Assembly: GCA_018971065.1 (NCBI GenBank)
Contig: JAGWVC010000021.1
Span: 1-44,681 of the forward strand
Direction: 5' to 3'
Origin: Sphingomonadales bacterium
GTDB taxonomy: Bacteria > Pseudomonadota > Alphaproteobacteria > Sphingomonadales > Sphingomonadaceae
Length of the DNA stretch: 44,681 nucleotides
Shown here piece after piece: positions 31,999-39,766 of the stretch. The notes beneath the pieces were generated by a model, which did no database searches, was not told where the DNA came from, and worked only from the letters and a program-made list of their open reading frames with translations. Both the position numbers and the translations under genes were made by a program. Position 1 is the stretch's first letter. Every line of letters starts with the position of its first letter.

Positions 31999-33582
31999 TT
32001 ATTCCGCTGCAGGCGCCTTCTTCTTGGCCGGCGCCTTCTTCGGCTTTTCGGCCGGAGCTTCCTCGGCGGCTTCGGCGGCCGGTTCGGCCTTCTTCCTGGC
32101 GGCCGGCTTCTTCGCCTTGGTCTCTACCGGGGCTTCCTCGGCAGCGGCCTCGGCGGCCGGGGCCTCATCGGCAGGCTTCTTCTTGGCGGCGGCCTTCTTC
32201 TTCGGCTTTTCCTCACCGTGGTCATGGCCGCAGTTCGGACCGTGGACATGGCCTTCCTCGGCCTCGATCGCGGCCTGGAGCTCTTCCTTGGTCACTTCGC
32301 GTTCGGTGACGTCGGCCTTCTCGAACAGGAAGTCGACGACCTTTTCCTCATAGAGCGGCGCGCGGAGCTGAGCCGCGAACATCGGCTCGTTCTGCACGTA
32401 TTCCATGAAGCGCTGGCGGTCTTCCGGGCGATACTGCTGCGCCGCCTGGTTGACCAGCATGTTCATTTCCTGGGCGGTGATGTCAACGCCGTTGGCCTGG
32501 CCGATGTCGGACAGCAGCAGGCCCAGTCGCACGCGGCGGACGGCGATGGCGCGATAGTCGTCCTTCTCCGCCTCGATTTCCTTCATCGCGGCTTCGGGGT
32601 CTTCCTCGTGGCCGGCTTCCTGGGTGAGCTGTTCCCAGATCTGCGCGAATTCGGCTTCGACCATCGACGGTGGCACTTCGAAATCGTGGCCGGCGGCAAG
32701 CTGGTCAAGCAGCGAACGCTTCATCGCGGTGCGGGTCTGGCCGCCGGTTTCCTGCTCAAGCTGGCCCTTCATCAGGTTGCGCAGCGTCTCAAGGTCTGGC
32801 AGGCCGAGCTTCTTGGCGAATTCGTCGTCGATCACGGCTTCGCCGGCAACCTTGACCGCCTTCACCACCACGTCGAACTGGGCTTCCTGGCCCTTGAGGT
32901 TCTCGGCCGGATAGTCCGCCGGGAAAGTGACGGTGATGGTGCGTTCCTCGCCCACGACGACGCCGGTGAGCTGTTCCTCGAAACCGGGGATGAAGCGGCC
33001 GGCACCGATCTCGATCGCCGCGTCCTCGGCCTTGCCGCCCTCGAACTCGACGCCGTTCAGCTTGCCGGTGAAATCGACGACGATCTGGTCGCCGTCAGCG
33101 GCGGCCTTGCCCTCGGGGGCGTCGTCGAAGCTCTTGGCCGAGGAGGCGATGCGCTTCACCGCCTCGTCCACTTCCTCGTCCTTCACCGGCACGACCAGCT
33201 TTTCGAGCTTGATGCCCGACAGGTCGGGCGTGGTGATGACGGGCAGCACTTCCAGCTCGACCGCGATCTCGGCGTCCTTGCCTTCCTCGTAGCCTTCGCC
33301 GAGCGCGACGCTGGGCTGGGTGGCGGGGCGGAGCTGCTGATCGACCACCAGCTTATCCATCGCCTCGCGGATGGCGGTGTTCAGCGCTTCCTGGTGCAGG
33401 GCCGGGCCGTGCATCTTCTTCAGCAGGTTGGCGGGCACCTTGCCGGGGCGGAAGCCGGGCATCCGCACCTGCGGCGCCATCTTGACGACTTCACCCTCGA
33501 TACGATCGGCGATCGTCTTGGCAGGAATGGTCACCGTATAGGCGCGCTTCAGGCCTTCGTTGCTGGTCTCGACAATCTGCAT
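31999..33582 (-). CDS. tig: Trigger factor with extended acidic/basic C-terminal tail
   Basis: A 527-residue ribosome-associated chaperone and prolyl isomerase. The N-terminal ribosome-binding loop reads GFRPGKVPANLL near 44-55. The FKBP-type domain is near 150-245 (DGDQIVVDFTGKLNGVEFEGG). The chaperone arms follow to about 440. The usual length is 430-450. Here the protein continues with a His/Cys segment (GHVHGPNCGHDHGEE, 444-458) and a 69-residue Lys/Ala/Pro/Glu tail (459-527) that resembles histone-like KKPAAKK repeats. Start ATG 33582 matches family start MQIVET. The upstream gene is tRNA-Leu on the same strand. The tail may bind metal or nucleic acid, which is inference. Confidence 0.95.
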   Translation of the reverse strand: MQIVETSNEGLKRAYTVTIPAKTIADRIEGEVVKMAPQVRMPGFRPGKVPANLLKKMHGPALHQEALNTAIREAMDKLVVDQQLRPATQPSVALGEGYEEGKDAEIAVELEVLPVITTPDLSGIKLEKLVVPVKDEEVDEAVKRIASSAKSFDDAPEGKAAADGDQIVVDFTGKLNGVEFEGGKAEDAAIEIGAGRFIPGFEEQLTGVVVGEERTITVTFPADYPAENLKGQEAQFDVVVKAVKVAGEAVIDDEFAKKLGLPDLETLRNLMKGQLEQETGGQTRTAMKRSLLDQLAAGHDFEVPPSMVEAEFAQIWEQLTQEAGHEEDPEAAMKEIEAEKDDYRAIAVRRVRLGLLLSDIGQANGVDITAQEMNMLVNQAAQQYRPEDRQRFMEYVQNEPMFAAQLRAPLYEEKVVDFLFEKADVTEREVTKEELQAAIEAEEGHVHGPNCGHDHGEEKPKKKAAAKKKPADEAPAAEAAAEEAPVETKAKKPAARKKAEPAAEAAEEAPAEKPKKAPAKKKAPAAE

Positions 33583-33642
33583 GGGTAAAACAGCCTTCCC
33601 GTATCACGGGGCGGCGTCGGCAGGCCGGCATTCAGGCGGAAA

Positions 33643-33726
33643 TGGTGCGGGCGAAGGGACTTGAACCCCCACATCTTGCGATACTGGTACCTAAAACCAG
33701 CGCGTCTACCATTCCGCCACGCCCGC
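33643..33726 (-). tRNA. tRNA-Leu (anticodon TAG)
   Basis: A class II tRNA with a long variable arm. The acceptor is GCGGGCG/CGCCCGC, the D-arm includes AATGGTAGACGC, and anticodon stem CTGGT/ACCAG holds loop TTTAGGT (anticodon TAG, reading CUA). The T-loop is TTCAAGT, the discriminator is A, and CCA is encoded at 33643-33645. It lies 60 bases upstream of tig. Confidence 0.96.
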
Positions 33727-33762
33727 AACTGCGACGAAGCCCGAAAAATCTCAAGGGGCGGC

Positions 33763-33790
33763 CCTTAGTATCGCCCGCGCAAAAGGGCAA
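33763..33790 (-). promoter_or_regulatory. Candidate tRNA-Leu promoter
   Basis: On the minus strand TTGCCC (33785-33790), a 16-base spacer, then CTAAGG (33763-33768) with the following GC, about 37 bases before the tRNA. The same CTAAGGGC-type -10 with a 16-base spacer is seen before rplO (41867-41894). Confidence 0.5.
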
Positions 33791-33888
33791 GCGCCGTGGC
33801 GGTGAAGGGGCAATCTTGGACGACGGGAACCGGAACGGCCGCTCCGGGCTTGAGGACATGGGGCATTTCCGCCCCCGGAGCCGCCCTT

Positions 33889-34050
33889 ATGGCCACCCAG
33901 CCCGAGCCTGAGCCCGACGTGATCGACCCCAGCGTGCCCGACGACCTGCCGCCGGTGATCGAACCCGCCACCGAACCCCACGCGCCGCCGGCGGAAATTC
34001 CCGCCGATTCGCCGCCGCAGCCCGACAGCGAACCGCCGGTGAAAGCCTAG
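33889..34050 (+). CDS. Small proline/glutamate-rich protein
   Basis: A 53-residue acidic protein of Pro, Glu, Asp and Ala (TQPEPEPDVIDPSVPDDLPP). It has no signal peptide or predicted structure. GGAG lies nine bases before ATG 33889. The stop overlaps the convergent stop of sppA (34047). Similar Pro-rich short proteins are annotated in sphingomonads, but low complexity makes this only a probable gene. Confidence 0.45.
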   Translation: MATQPEPEPDVIDPSVPDDLPPVIEPATEPHAPPAEIPADSPPQPDSEPPVKA

Positions 34051-35936
34051 ATTCGCAGCGTTGCCAGCAGGCGGCGCAACGAAACGGCGGGCGGCGCGGC
34101 GGTGCCCGCATCGGTCGCGCAATCGAGGCAGCGGGCCTGGGCGCCCTCGCCCGCCATCATCCGGGTGATGTCGGCGAAGGCGCGGGCCAGCACGGCCTGC
34201 TGGCGGATGGCAACCAGCGCGGTGACATCGCGCGGTGATGCGGCGCTGTCGTCAGCGGTATCGGCGTCGTCATCGGACGGCAGCAGGTTCTGCAGGCGGC
34301 CCAGCGGGCTGGCGGGTTCGCCAAGGTAGCTGGCGTGCCACTCCCCCTTGCCGAGATGGGCCTTGGCGGCGGCCCAGGCCAGCGCATCGTCGAGGCCGCC
34401 GGGCTGATCGACCAGACCGTTGTCAAGCGCGGCACCGCCGTCCCAGACGCGGCCCTGACCGATGGCATCGACCTGCTGCGGGGTCTTGTGGCGGCTTTGC
34501 GCGACAAGGCCGATGAACCGGGCATAGCCGCTATCGACATTGGCCTGGAGGAGCTGTTCGACTTCCGGGGTGAGGCCGGAGAATGGATCGGGCTGGCCCG
34601 ACAGCGGCGTGGTGCGGACGCCGTCGCCGGTGACGCCCCAGGCGGACAATGCCTTCTCGAAGCTGGGGATGACCGCGAAAATGCCGATCGAGCCGGTGAT
34701 GGTGGTGGGGCGGGCGAAAATGCGCGCGCCGGGAGTGGACACCCAGTAGCCGCCGCTGGCCGCGACATTGGCCATCGACACGACGACCGGGATGCCCCTC
34801 GCCTTCTGGCGGAGAATGGCGGCGCGGATCGCTTCGGAGGCGGTGACCGAGCCGCCGGGGGAATCCACCCGAACGACAAGCGCGGCGACGTCGTCCTTGT
34901 CGATACCGTCGATCAGCTTGGCGATACGGTCGCCGCCAGCGGTGCCGGGGCCGGCAGTGCCATCGACGATCTCGCCGGCGATGGTGGCGACGGCGATGGT
35001 CTTGCCCTTGCGGGTGATGGGGTGGGCGGCGAGGAACGGGGTGAGCGCGGTGTGAGCGAAGGCGCCGGGGCGACTGTCAGTGGAATCGGCGCCGACGAGG
35101 CGGACCATGCGGGCGCCGAATTCGGCGCGGGTGCCGAGGTGATCGACCAGTCCGGCGGCAAGCGCGGCCCTGGCCGCATCGCCGTCCGACGCCTTGATCC
35201 AGCCGACCGGGTCGGCGAGGACCTGGGCCAGTCTGGCTTTCGGCCGGGCGCGGGTGACATCGGCCTGCCATTCCTTCCACACCGCGCCGTAAAGCTGTTT
35301 GCGCGCGGCCCGCGAGGGGGCGGACATATCGTTGCGGATGTAAGGCTCCACCGCGTCCTTGAAGGTGCCGACGCGGAAGACGTGGACATTGACCTTCAGC
35401 TTTTCGAGAAGCTGGCCATAGAAAAGCTGGTTGCCGCCGGGGCCGGAGACGATGACGCCGCCGAGCGGGTCGAGCCAGACTTCATCGGCGTGCGCGGCGA
35501 TGAGCGCGCCGTTGTTGCCGAGCATCCGCGCATAGGCGAGGACCGGCTTGTGCGCGGCGCGGACGGCATCGAGCGCGGCGCCGATTTCCTGGGCGTGGAC
35601 AAGGCCGGCGCCGGTGAAGCGCGACATGTCGAGCGCGACGGCCTTGATGCGCTGATCGAGCACGGCGGCGCGCAAGGCGCGGAGGAGATCGCGTTCGGCG
35701 TATTCGCGGGTGGGGACTTCGCCGGAGAGCAGCAGCGACAGCGGATCGGCGCGGGCCGGTTCCTCGACCACGGCGCCATTGAGCGCGATGAGCAGGGCGC
35801 CATCGCGGACCGAGGCGGGGTTGCCGCGGGCCGTGAGCGCGGCGTGGATGAGGCCGAAGAACAGCAGAAGGAGCAGGAGGACGAGGCCGTCCTTGATGGC
35901 GACGAGGAGGCGCCAGACTTTTTGTGCGAATGCCAT
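34047..35936 (-). CDS. sppA: Signal peptide peptidase SppA, 67-kDa type
   Basis: A 629-residue inner-membrane serine protease that degrades cleaved signal peptides. One N-terminal anchor (about 17-35, LVLLLLLLFFGLIHAAL) precedes two tandem SppA domains. The catalytic Ser/Lys dyad is visible: Lys193 in GTFKDAVEP in domain one and Ser394 in ANVAASGGYW in domain two, 201 residues apart as in E. coli. RVDSPGGSVTASEAI in domain two is also typical. The C-terminal 70 residues carry a single Cys pair (CLDCATDAG). Start ATG 35936 is the only one giving the anchor at the N-terminus. The stop overlaps the small Pro-rich gene in a convergent arrangement. Confidence 0.95.
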   Translation of the reverse strand: MAFAQKVWRLLVAIKDGLVLLLLLLFFGLIHAALTARGNPASVRDGALLIALNGAVVEEPARADPLSLLLSGEVPTREYAERDLLRALRAAVLDQRIKAVALDMSRFTGAGLVHAQEIGAALDAVRAAHKPVLAYARMLGNNGALIAAHADEVWLDPLGGVIVSGPGGNQLFYGQLLEKLKVNVHVFRVGTFKDAVEPYIRNDMSAPSRAARKQLYGAVWKEWQADVTRARPKARLAQVLADPVGWIKASDGDAARAALAAGLVDHLGTRAEFGARMVRLVGADSTDSRPGAFAHTALTPFLAAHPITRKGKTIAVATIAGEIVDGTAGPGTAGGDRIAKLIDGIDKDDVAALVVRVDSPGGSVTASEAIRAAILRQKARGIPVVVSMANVAASGGYWVSTPGARIFARPTTITGSIGIFAVIPSFEKALSAWGVTGDGVRTTPLSGQPDPFSGLTPEVEQLLQANVDSGYARFIGLVAQSRHKTPQQVDAIGQGRVWDGGAALDNGLVDQPGGLDDALAWAAAKAHLGKGEWHASYLGEPASPLGRLQNLLPSDDDADTADDSAASPRDVTALVAIRQQAVLARAFADITRMMAGEGAQARCLDCATDAGTAAPPAVSLRRLLATLRI

Positions 35937-36061
35937 AACGGGGCAGGCTAGCAGTCTGTCACGCCATTCGCCAGACTTCGTCCGCGCCGAGGCCTTGTGG
36001 CGGGTAGATGAAGCGATAGGAGCCAGACCTTCGCCACGGGCGGAGATGTCGGGATGGTCTG

Positions 36062-36089
36062 TTTACTTGGCGCGGGGCTGCGATAGTAT
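36062..36089 (+). promoter_or_regulatory. Candidate promoter of the PQQ alcohol dehydrogenase gene
   Basis: TTTACT (36062-36067), a 16-base spacer, TAGTAT (36084-36089), 50 bases before the ATG at 36140. Four of six consensus bases match in each hexamer. Confidence 0.4.
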
Positions 36090-36139
36090 CGGGACTCGGT
36101 GTTTCATAAAGCCGCTGGAGCGGATGTGGGAGAGAGACG

Positions 36140-38239
36140 ATGCGCGGACTTGGGTTGGCGGTGGCAGCGGGCGCGCTGGTGGCTTCCGGGGTGGGGGCGG
36201 GCGCGCCGGCCACAGGGCTTGTCGGCGCGGGGAACGACTGGGCGGTTATCGGTGGCGGGGTGGACGAGAGCCATTTCAGCCGGCTGGCACAAGTGACGCC
36301 GGCGAATGTCAAAGGGCTGGGACTGGCCTGGGCGCTGGCCCTGCCGGGCGAGGTGACGCTGGAGGCGACACCGCTGGAAGTGGGCGGCGTGCTGTATTTT
36401 CCGGGGTCGTATGCCGCCGTCTATGCCGTTTCGGCGAAGACCGGCAAGCTGTTGTGGCGGTATGATCCGCAGACGTGGAAGCATCGGCCGATGGCGATGC
36501 ACTTCTCGTTCGGGGCCAATCGCGGCGTTGCCTATGAGGCGGGCCGCGTGTTCGTGGCGGCGCTGGACGGGCGGGTGATCGCGCTGGATGCGAAATCGGG
36601 CCGCGAGCTGTGGGTGGCGGAATCGATCCCCGAGGGGGCGATGAACATTTCCACCGGGGCGCCACGGGTGATGAACGGCAAGGTGATCATCGGCAACGGC
36701 GGTGCTGATTTCGGCGCGCGCGGGTTCGTGACCGCGTTCGATGCGGCGAGCGGCAGGCAGTTGTGGCGGTTCTACACCACGCCGGGGAAAGTGGAGGAAA
36801 ACGCCGGAAACGCGGCGATGGAACTGGCGGCGAAAAGCTGGGGCGCGCAATTCCTGAAGAATGCCGGCGGGGCGACCACCGGCGGCGGCGGGACCGCGTG
36901 GAATGGCATGACGTTCGATCCGGAAACCGACCGGGTGTACGTGGGCGTGGGCAATGCCGGACCGTATGACCCGGAGCGGCGCGATCCGGGCAATCCGAAG
37001 GGCGACAACCTGTACACCTCGTCGATCGTGGCGCTGGATGCCTCGACCGGGAAGTACGTGTGGCATTACCAGGAGAACCCGCGCGATTCGTGGGATTACA
37101 AGGCGACGCCGAATATCCAGATGGCGACGCTGACGATTGGCGGGAAACCCCGCAAGGTGCTGATGCACGCGCCGACCAACGGGTTCTTCTATGTGCTGGA
37201 CCGGGCGACCGGAAAGCTGCTGAACACGCCGGGGAAGACGACGCTGATCAACTGGGCGAAGGGGATCGACCCGGTTTCGGGGCGGCCCGACGAGATGCCC
37301 GACATTCGCTATGAGACCGGGCTGACCAAGATGTGGCCGGGCACCGTGGGCGGGCACAACTGGCAGCCGATGAGTTGGAACCCGAAGACCGGCCTCGTCT
37401 ATGTGCCGATCCAGCAGATCGGCGCGATGTTCTCGAAGCGGGGCGGCGGCGATGACGGCGCGTTCAACGTGATGGGGCTGACCACCGAGCCGGTGGCGGA
37501 AAAGCCAGGCGACGGGCACGGGCACCTGGTGGCGTGGGACCCGGTGGCGCAGAAGGCTCGGTGGGACGTGACCAACCGGAACCTGTGGAACGGCGGCGTG
37601 CTTTCGACGCAGGGCGGACTGGTGTTCCAAGGGACGGCGGAGGGCACCTTCAACGGCTATGACGCGATGAGCGGCAAGCGGGTGTGGTCGTTCAACGCCG
37701 GACTGGGCATCATCGGCGCGCCGATTTCGTACTCGGTGGCGGGGCGGCAGTATGTCTCGGTGCTGGTGGGGTATGGCGGGACATCGGCGGCTTACGGCAA
37801 GTTCATGGATGTGGGCTGGAAGTATGGGCGGCAGACGCGGCGGTTGCTGACGTTTGCGCTGGGCGGCAAGGCGGGGCTGAAGAAGGAGCCGGGGCCGAGC
37901 TTCAAGGTGGCGGCGGTGGACGATCCGGCGCTGGTGCTGAACGAGGCCGATGTGAAGGCCGGGCGCGAGCTTTCGGTGCAGTGTGCGGCGTGCCACGGCG
38001 CCGGGTTCCATTCCACCGGGACGCCGGGGCCGGACTTGCGGGAGTCTGGCATTGCGCTGTCGCTGGATTCGCTGGCAACGCTGCTGAAGAGCGGTGCGCT
38101 GATGGAGCGGGGGATGCCACGGTTCGAGTATCTGACCGACGATCAGATTCGCGGGTTGCACGCGTATATCCGCGCCAAGGCGCGCGAGGTGCTGGGGACG
38201 CGCAAGGCGGTGAACGATGCGCTGACGCCAAGGCTTTAG
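36140..38239 (+). CDS. PQQ-dependent quinohemoprotein alcohol dehydrogenase
   Basis: A 699-residue periplasmic protein. The signal peptide is about 1-22, followed by an eight-bladed PQQ propeller (W-motifs such as YAVSAKTGKLLWRYDP and FDAASGRQLWRFYT). A C-terminal cytochrome c domain has heme motif CAACH (615-619) and a likely Met ligand in GMPRF. Catalytic Asp319 lies in DSWDYK; Lys, not Asp, is at +2, so a lanthanide-type site is not supported. The vicinal Cys-Cys disulphide typical of methanol/ethanol dehydrogenases is absent: the corresponding place reads MHFSFGANRGVAY (about 117-129). It oxidises alcohols and passes electrons via its heme to the respiratory chain; the substrate is unknown. 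GGGAGAGAG precedes ATG 36140. Monocistronic, with its own terminator. Confidence 0.92.
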   Translation: MRGLGLAVAAGALVASGVGAGAPATGLVGAGNDWAVIGGGVDESHFSRLAQVTPANVKGLGLAWALALPGEVTLEATPLEVGGVLYFPGSYAAVYAVSAKTGKLLWRYDPQTWKHRPMAMHFSFGANRGVAYEAGRVFVAALDGRVIALDAKSGRELWVAESIPEGAMNISTGAPRVMNGKVIIGNGGADFGARGFVTAFDAASGRQLWRFYTTPGKVEENAGNAAMELAAKSWGAQFLKNAGGATTGGGGTAWNGMTFDPETDRVYVGVGNAGPYDPERRDPGNPKGDNLYTSSIVALDASTGKYVWHYQENPRDSWDYKATPNIQMATLTIGGKPRKVLMHAPTNGFFYVLDRATGKLLNTPGKTTLINWAKGIDPVSGRPDEMPDIRYETGLTKMWPGTVGGHNWQPMSWNPKTGLVYVPIQQIGAMFSKRGGGDDGAFNVMGLTTEPVAEKPGDGHGHLVAWDPVAQKARWDVTNRNLWNGGVLSTQGGLVFQGTAEGTFNGYDAMSGKRVWSFNAGLGIIGAPISYSVAGRQYVSVLVGYGGTSAAYGKFMDVGWKYGRQTRRLLTFALGGKAGLKKEPGPSFKVAAVDDPALVLNEADVKAGRELSVQCAACHGAGFHSTGTPGPDLRESGIALSLDSLATLLKSGALMERGMPRFEYLTDDQIRGLHAYIRAKAREVLGTRKAVNDALTPRL

Positions 38240-38247
38240 AGGGGACG

Positions 38248-38285
38248 CGGCCGGGGCAAGGGAGGATAACCCCCTGCCCCGGCCG
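38248..38285. terminator. Bidirectional terminator between the PQQ dehydrogenase and the convergent gene
   Basis: A 15-bp GC-rich stem (38248-38262 with 38271-38285) with one mismatch, in the 52-base spacer between convergent stops at 38239 and 38292. There is little T-tract on the plus strand. Confidence 0.6.
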
Positions 38286-38291
38286 TTACGG

Positions 38292-38744
38292 TCACTTCAG
38301 GATCAGTTCCTGCAGCAGCATGGTGTCGCCGATCTTGCGGAACTTGGCGCGGGCGCCGGAGGCGGCTTCGAACTGGGCCTCGTTCTGCTTGAAGTGCTCT
38401 TCCGATATCTTTTCGCGGCGAATCTGTTCGGCCGCGTCGGGAAGCGCCTTGAAGGTGCGCAGGATGAAGATGTCGGCTTCGTTGGCGCGCTTGTGGACGT
38501 TGCCGAGGATGCGGGTTTCCAGCATCCAGCCCTGTGATTTCGCGAACTCGTCCTGAGCCTTCGATTCGGTGTCGAGGAACTTCATGTATTCGAGGAAGTG
38601 GCCGTCATCGATCGAGACATCGGTAACTTCGACGTAGTTGCCGGGGGTGAAGGGCATGTCGTCAGCGCGGGCGACGGTGGCGGTGGCGAGGACGGCAGTG
38701 GTAGCGGCGAGCGCCAGTCTGGCGGCCGGTCGGATGGTACGCAT
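38292..38744 (-). CDS. Secreted hypothetical protein
   Basis: A 150-residue protein with a signal peptide (1-27, RLALAATTAVLATATVARA|DD). The mature part, about 123 residues, is mostly helical and charged (DDGHFLEYMKFLDTESKAQDEFAKSQGW; EQIRREKISEEHFKQNEAQFEA). A central segment (MLETRILGNVHKRANEADIFILRTF) resembles a dimeric alpha+beta-barrel-type strand pair, by eye only. GGGGAG lies nine bases before ATG 38744. Periplasmic; the role is unknown. It lies between the PQQ dehydrogenase and adk. The 251-base spacer before adk holds only the adk terminator hairpins. Confidence 0.7.
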   Translation of the reverse strand: MRTIRPAARLALAATTAVLATATVARADDMPFTPGNYVEVTDVSIDDGHFLEYMKFLDTESKAQDEFAKSQGWMLETRILGNVHKRANEADIFILRTFKALPDAAEQIRREKISEEHFKQNEAQFEAASGARAKFRKIGDTMLLQELILK

Positions 38745-38929
38745 GGTGTGTACTCCCCTGTTGCCGGAAGCCCCCCCGCCCGCCGGCGCCTGGCGATATC
38801 GGACATCGATTCGCGAATGCGAGGCTATCGCAAGAGGTAAGAGTCGGCCAGCGGGGTATGCGTCAAGGATTGCAGCTTCGCTGCGAGCCCCCCTAGCCGC
38901 TCCAGCAAGCGGGTGGGCGAAGTTGGACA

Positions 38930-38973
38930 AGGGCACGCATCCCGGACGTGCCCTCCACCATCGTCAGGATGGT
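38930..38973 (-). terminator. Hairpins after adk, likely end of the spc transcript
   Basis: Two adjacent stems: AGGGCACG/CGTGCCCT (38930-38954) and ACCATC/GATGGT (38957-38973), 22 bases beyond the adk stop on the minus strand. There is no T-tract, so this may be rho-assisted. Confidence 0.4.
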
Positions 38974-38995
38974 GCCCTTCCCCGGTTGGGGGGAA

Positions 38996-39643
38996 TTACC
39001 CGGCGATGATCTTTTCGATGGCCGCCGTCACATGGTCCATCTCGGCCATGCCGTTGACGCGGGCGACGATGCCGCGCGCTTCGTAGACGGGGAGGATCGG
39101 CGCGGTCTTGGCGCGGTATTCGGCCATGCGGGTGCGCACGGTTTCCTCGTTGTCGTCAGGGCGGCGCTTGAATTCGGTGCTGCCGCACTTGTCGCAGACG
39201 CCGGGCTGGCGGGGCTGCTCGAACGTGTCGTGGTAGCCCTTGCCGCACTGGGCGCAGGTGTAACGGCCGGTGATGCGTTCGACGAGCGCGTCTTCATCGA
39301 CGGCGAGTTCCACGACGTGATTCAGGCTGCGGCCGCGTTGCGACAGGATGTCGTCGAGGCTGGCGGCCTGGGCTTCGGTGCGGGGATAGCCGTCGAAGAT
39401 GGCGCCGGTCTGCGGCCCCATGCTGTCCAGTTCTTCACCGATGAGGGCGCTGACGATGGCATCCGACACCAGTTCACCGCGCTCCATGACGGCCTTGGCC
39501 TGAAGGCCGACCGGCGTACCGGCCTTGACCGCGGCGCGCAGCATGTCGCCGGTGGAGAGCTGGCGCATGCCGTGGCGTTCGACCAGACGCTGGGCCTGGG
39601 TGCCCTTGCCCGCGCCCGGAGGCCCCAGCAGGATAATGTTCAT
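38996..39643 (-). CDS. adk: Adenylate kinase with Cys4 zinc lid
   Basis: A 215-residue enzyme converting ATP + AMP to 2 ADP. P-loop GPPGAGKGT (7-15), the AMP-site STGDMLRAAV, and DGYPRTEAQA are all typical. The lid carries four Cys (130, 133, 150, 153; YTCAQCGKG and GVCDKCGST), a zinc site known from Gram-positive and some proteobacterial enzymes. GGGAGGG precedes ATG 39643. It follows secY by 123 bases, as in the alphaproteobacterial spc order, but no rpsM, rpsK, rpoA or rplQ follow. A hypothetical gene lies downstream instead. Confidence 0.97.
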   Translation of the reverse strand: MNIILLGPPGAGKGTQAQRLVERHGMRQLSTGDMLRAAVKAGTPVGLQAKAVMERGELVSDAIVSALIGEELDSMGPQTGAIFDGYPRTEAQAASLDDILSQRGRSLNHVVELAVDEDALVERITGRYTCAQCGKGYHDTFEQPRQPGVCDKCGSTEFKRRPDDNEETVRTRMAEYRAKTAPILPVYEARGIVARVNGMAEMDHVTAAIEKIIAG

Positions 39644-39766
39644 GATGGTGGCCCTCCCCTCGAAATCATGGCGCGGGGCTGCCCGTGCCTGCTTGTGCTT
39701 GACCTGACAACTACGACGTTCGTCAAGCCCACAACGCAAGGGCGTGCGGGCTTGTCCCCCGCCGGT

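Noticed and set aside
32030..32230. Repetitive GCC/TTC tract as a separate repeat element
   Set aside because: It is the Lys/Ala coding tail of trigger factor.
31772..32353. Long plus-strand open frame overlapping tig
   Set aside because: It is the complement of the trigger-factor tail (Ala/Ser-rich), an artefact of high G+C; no ribosome site.
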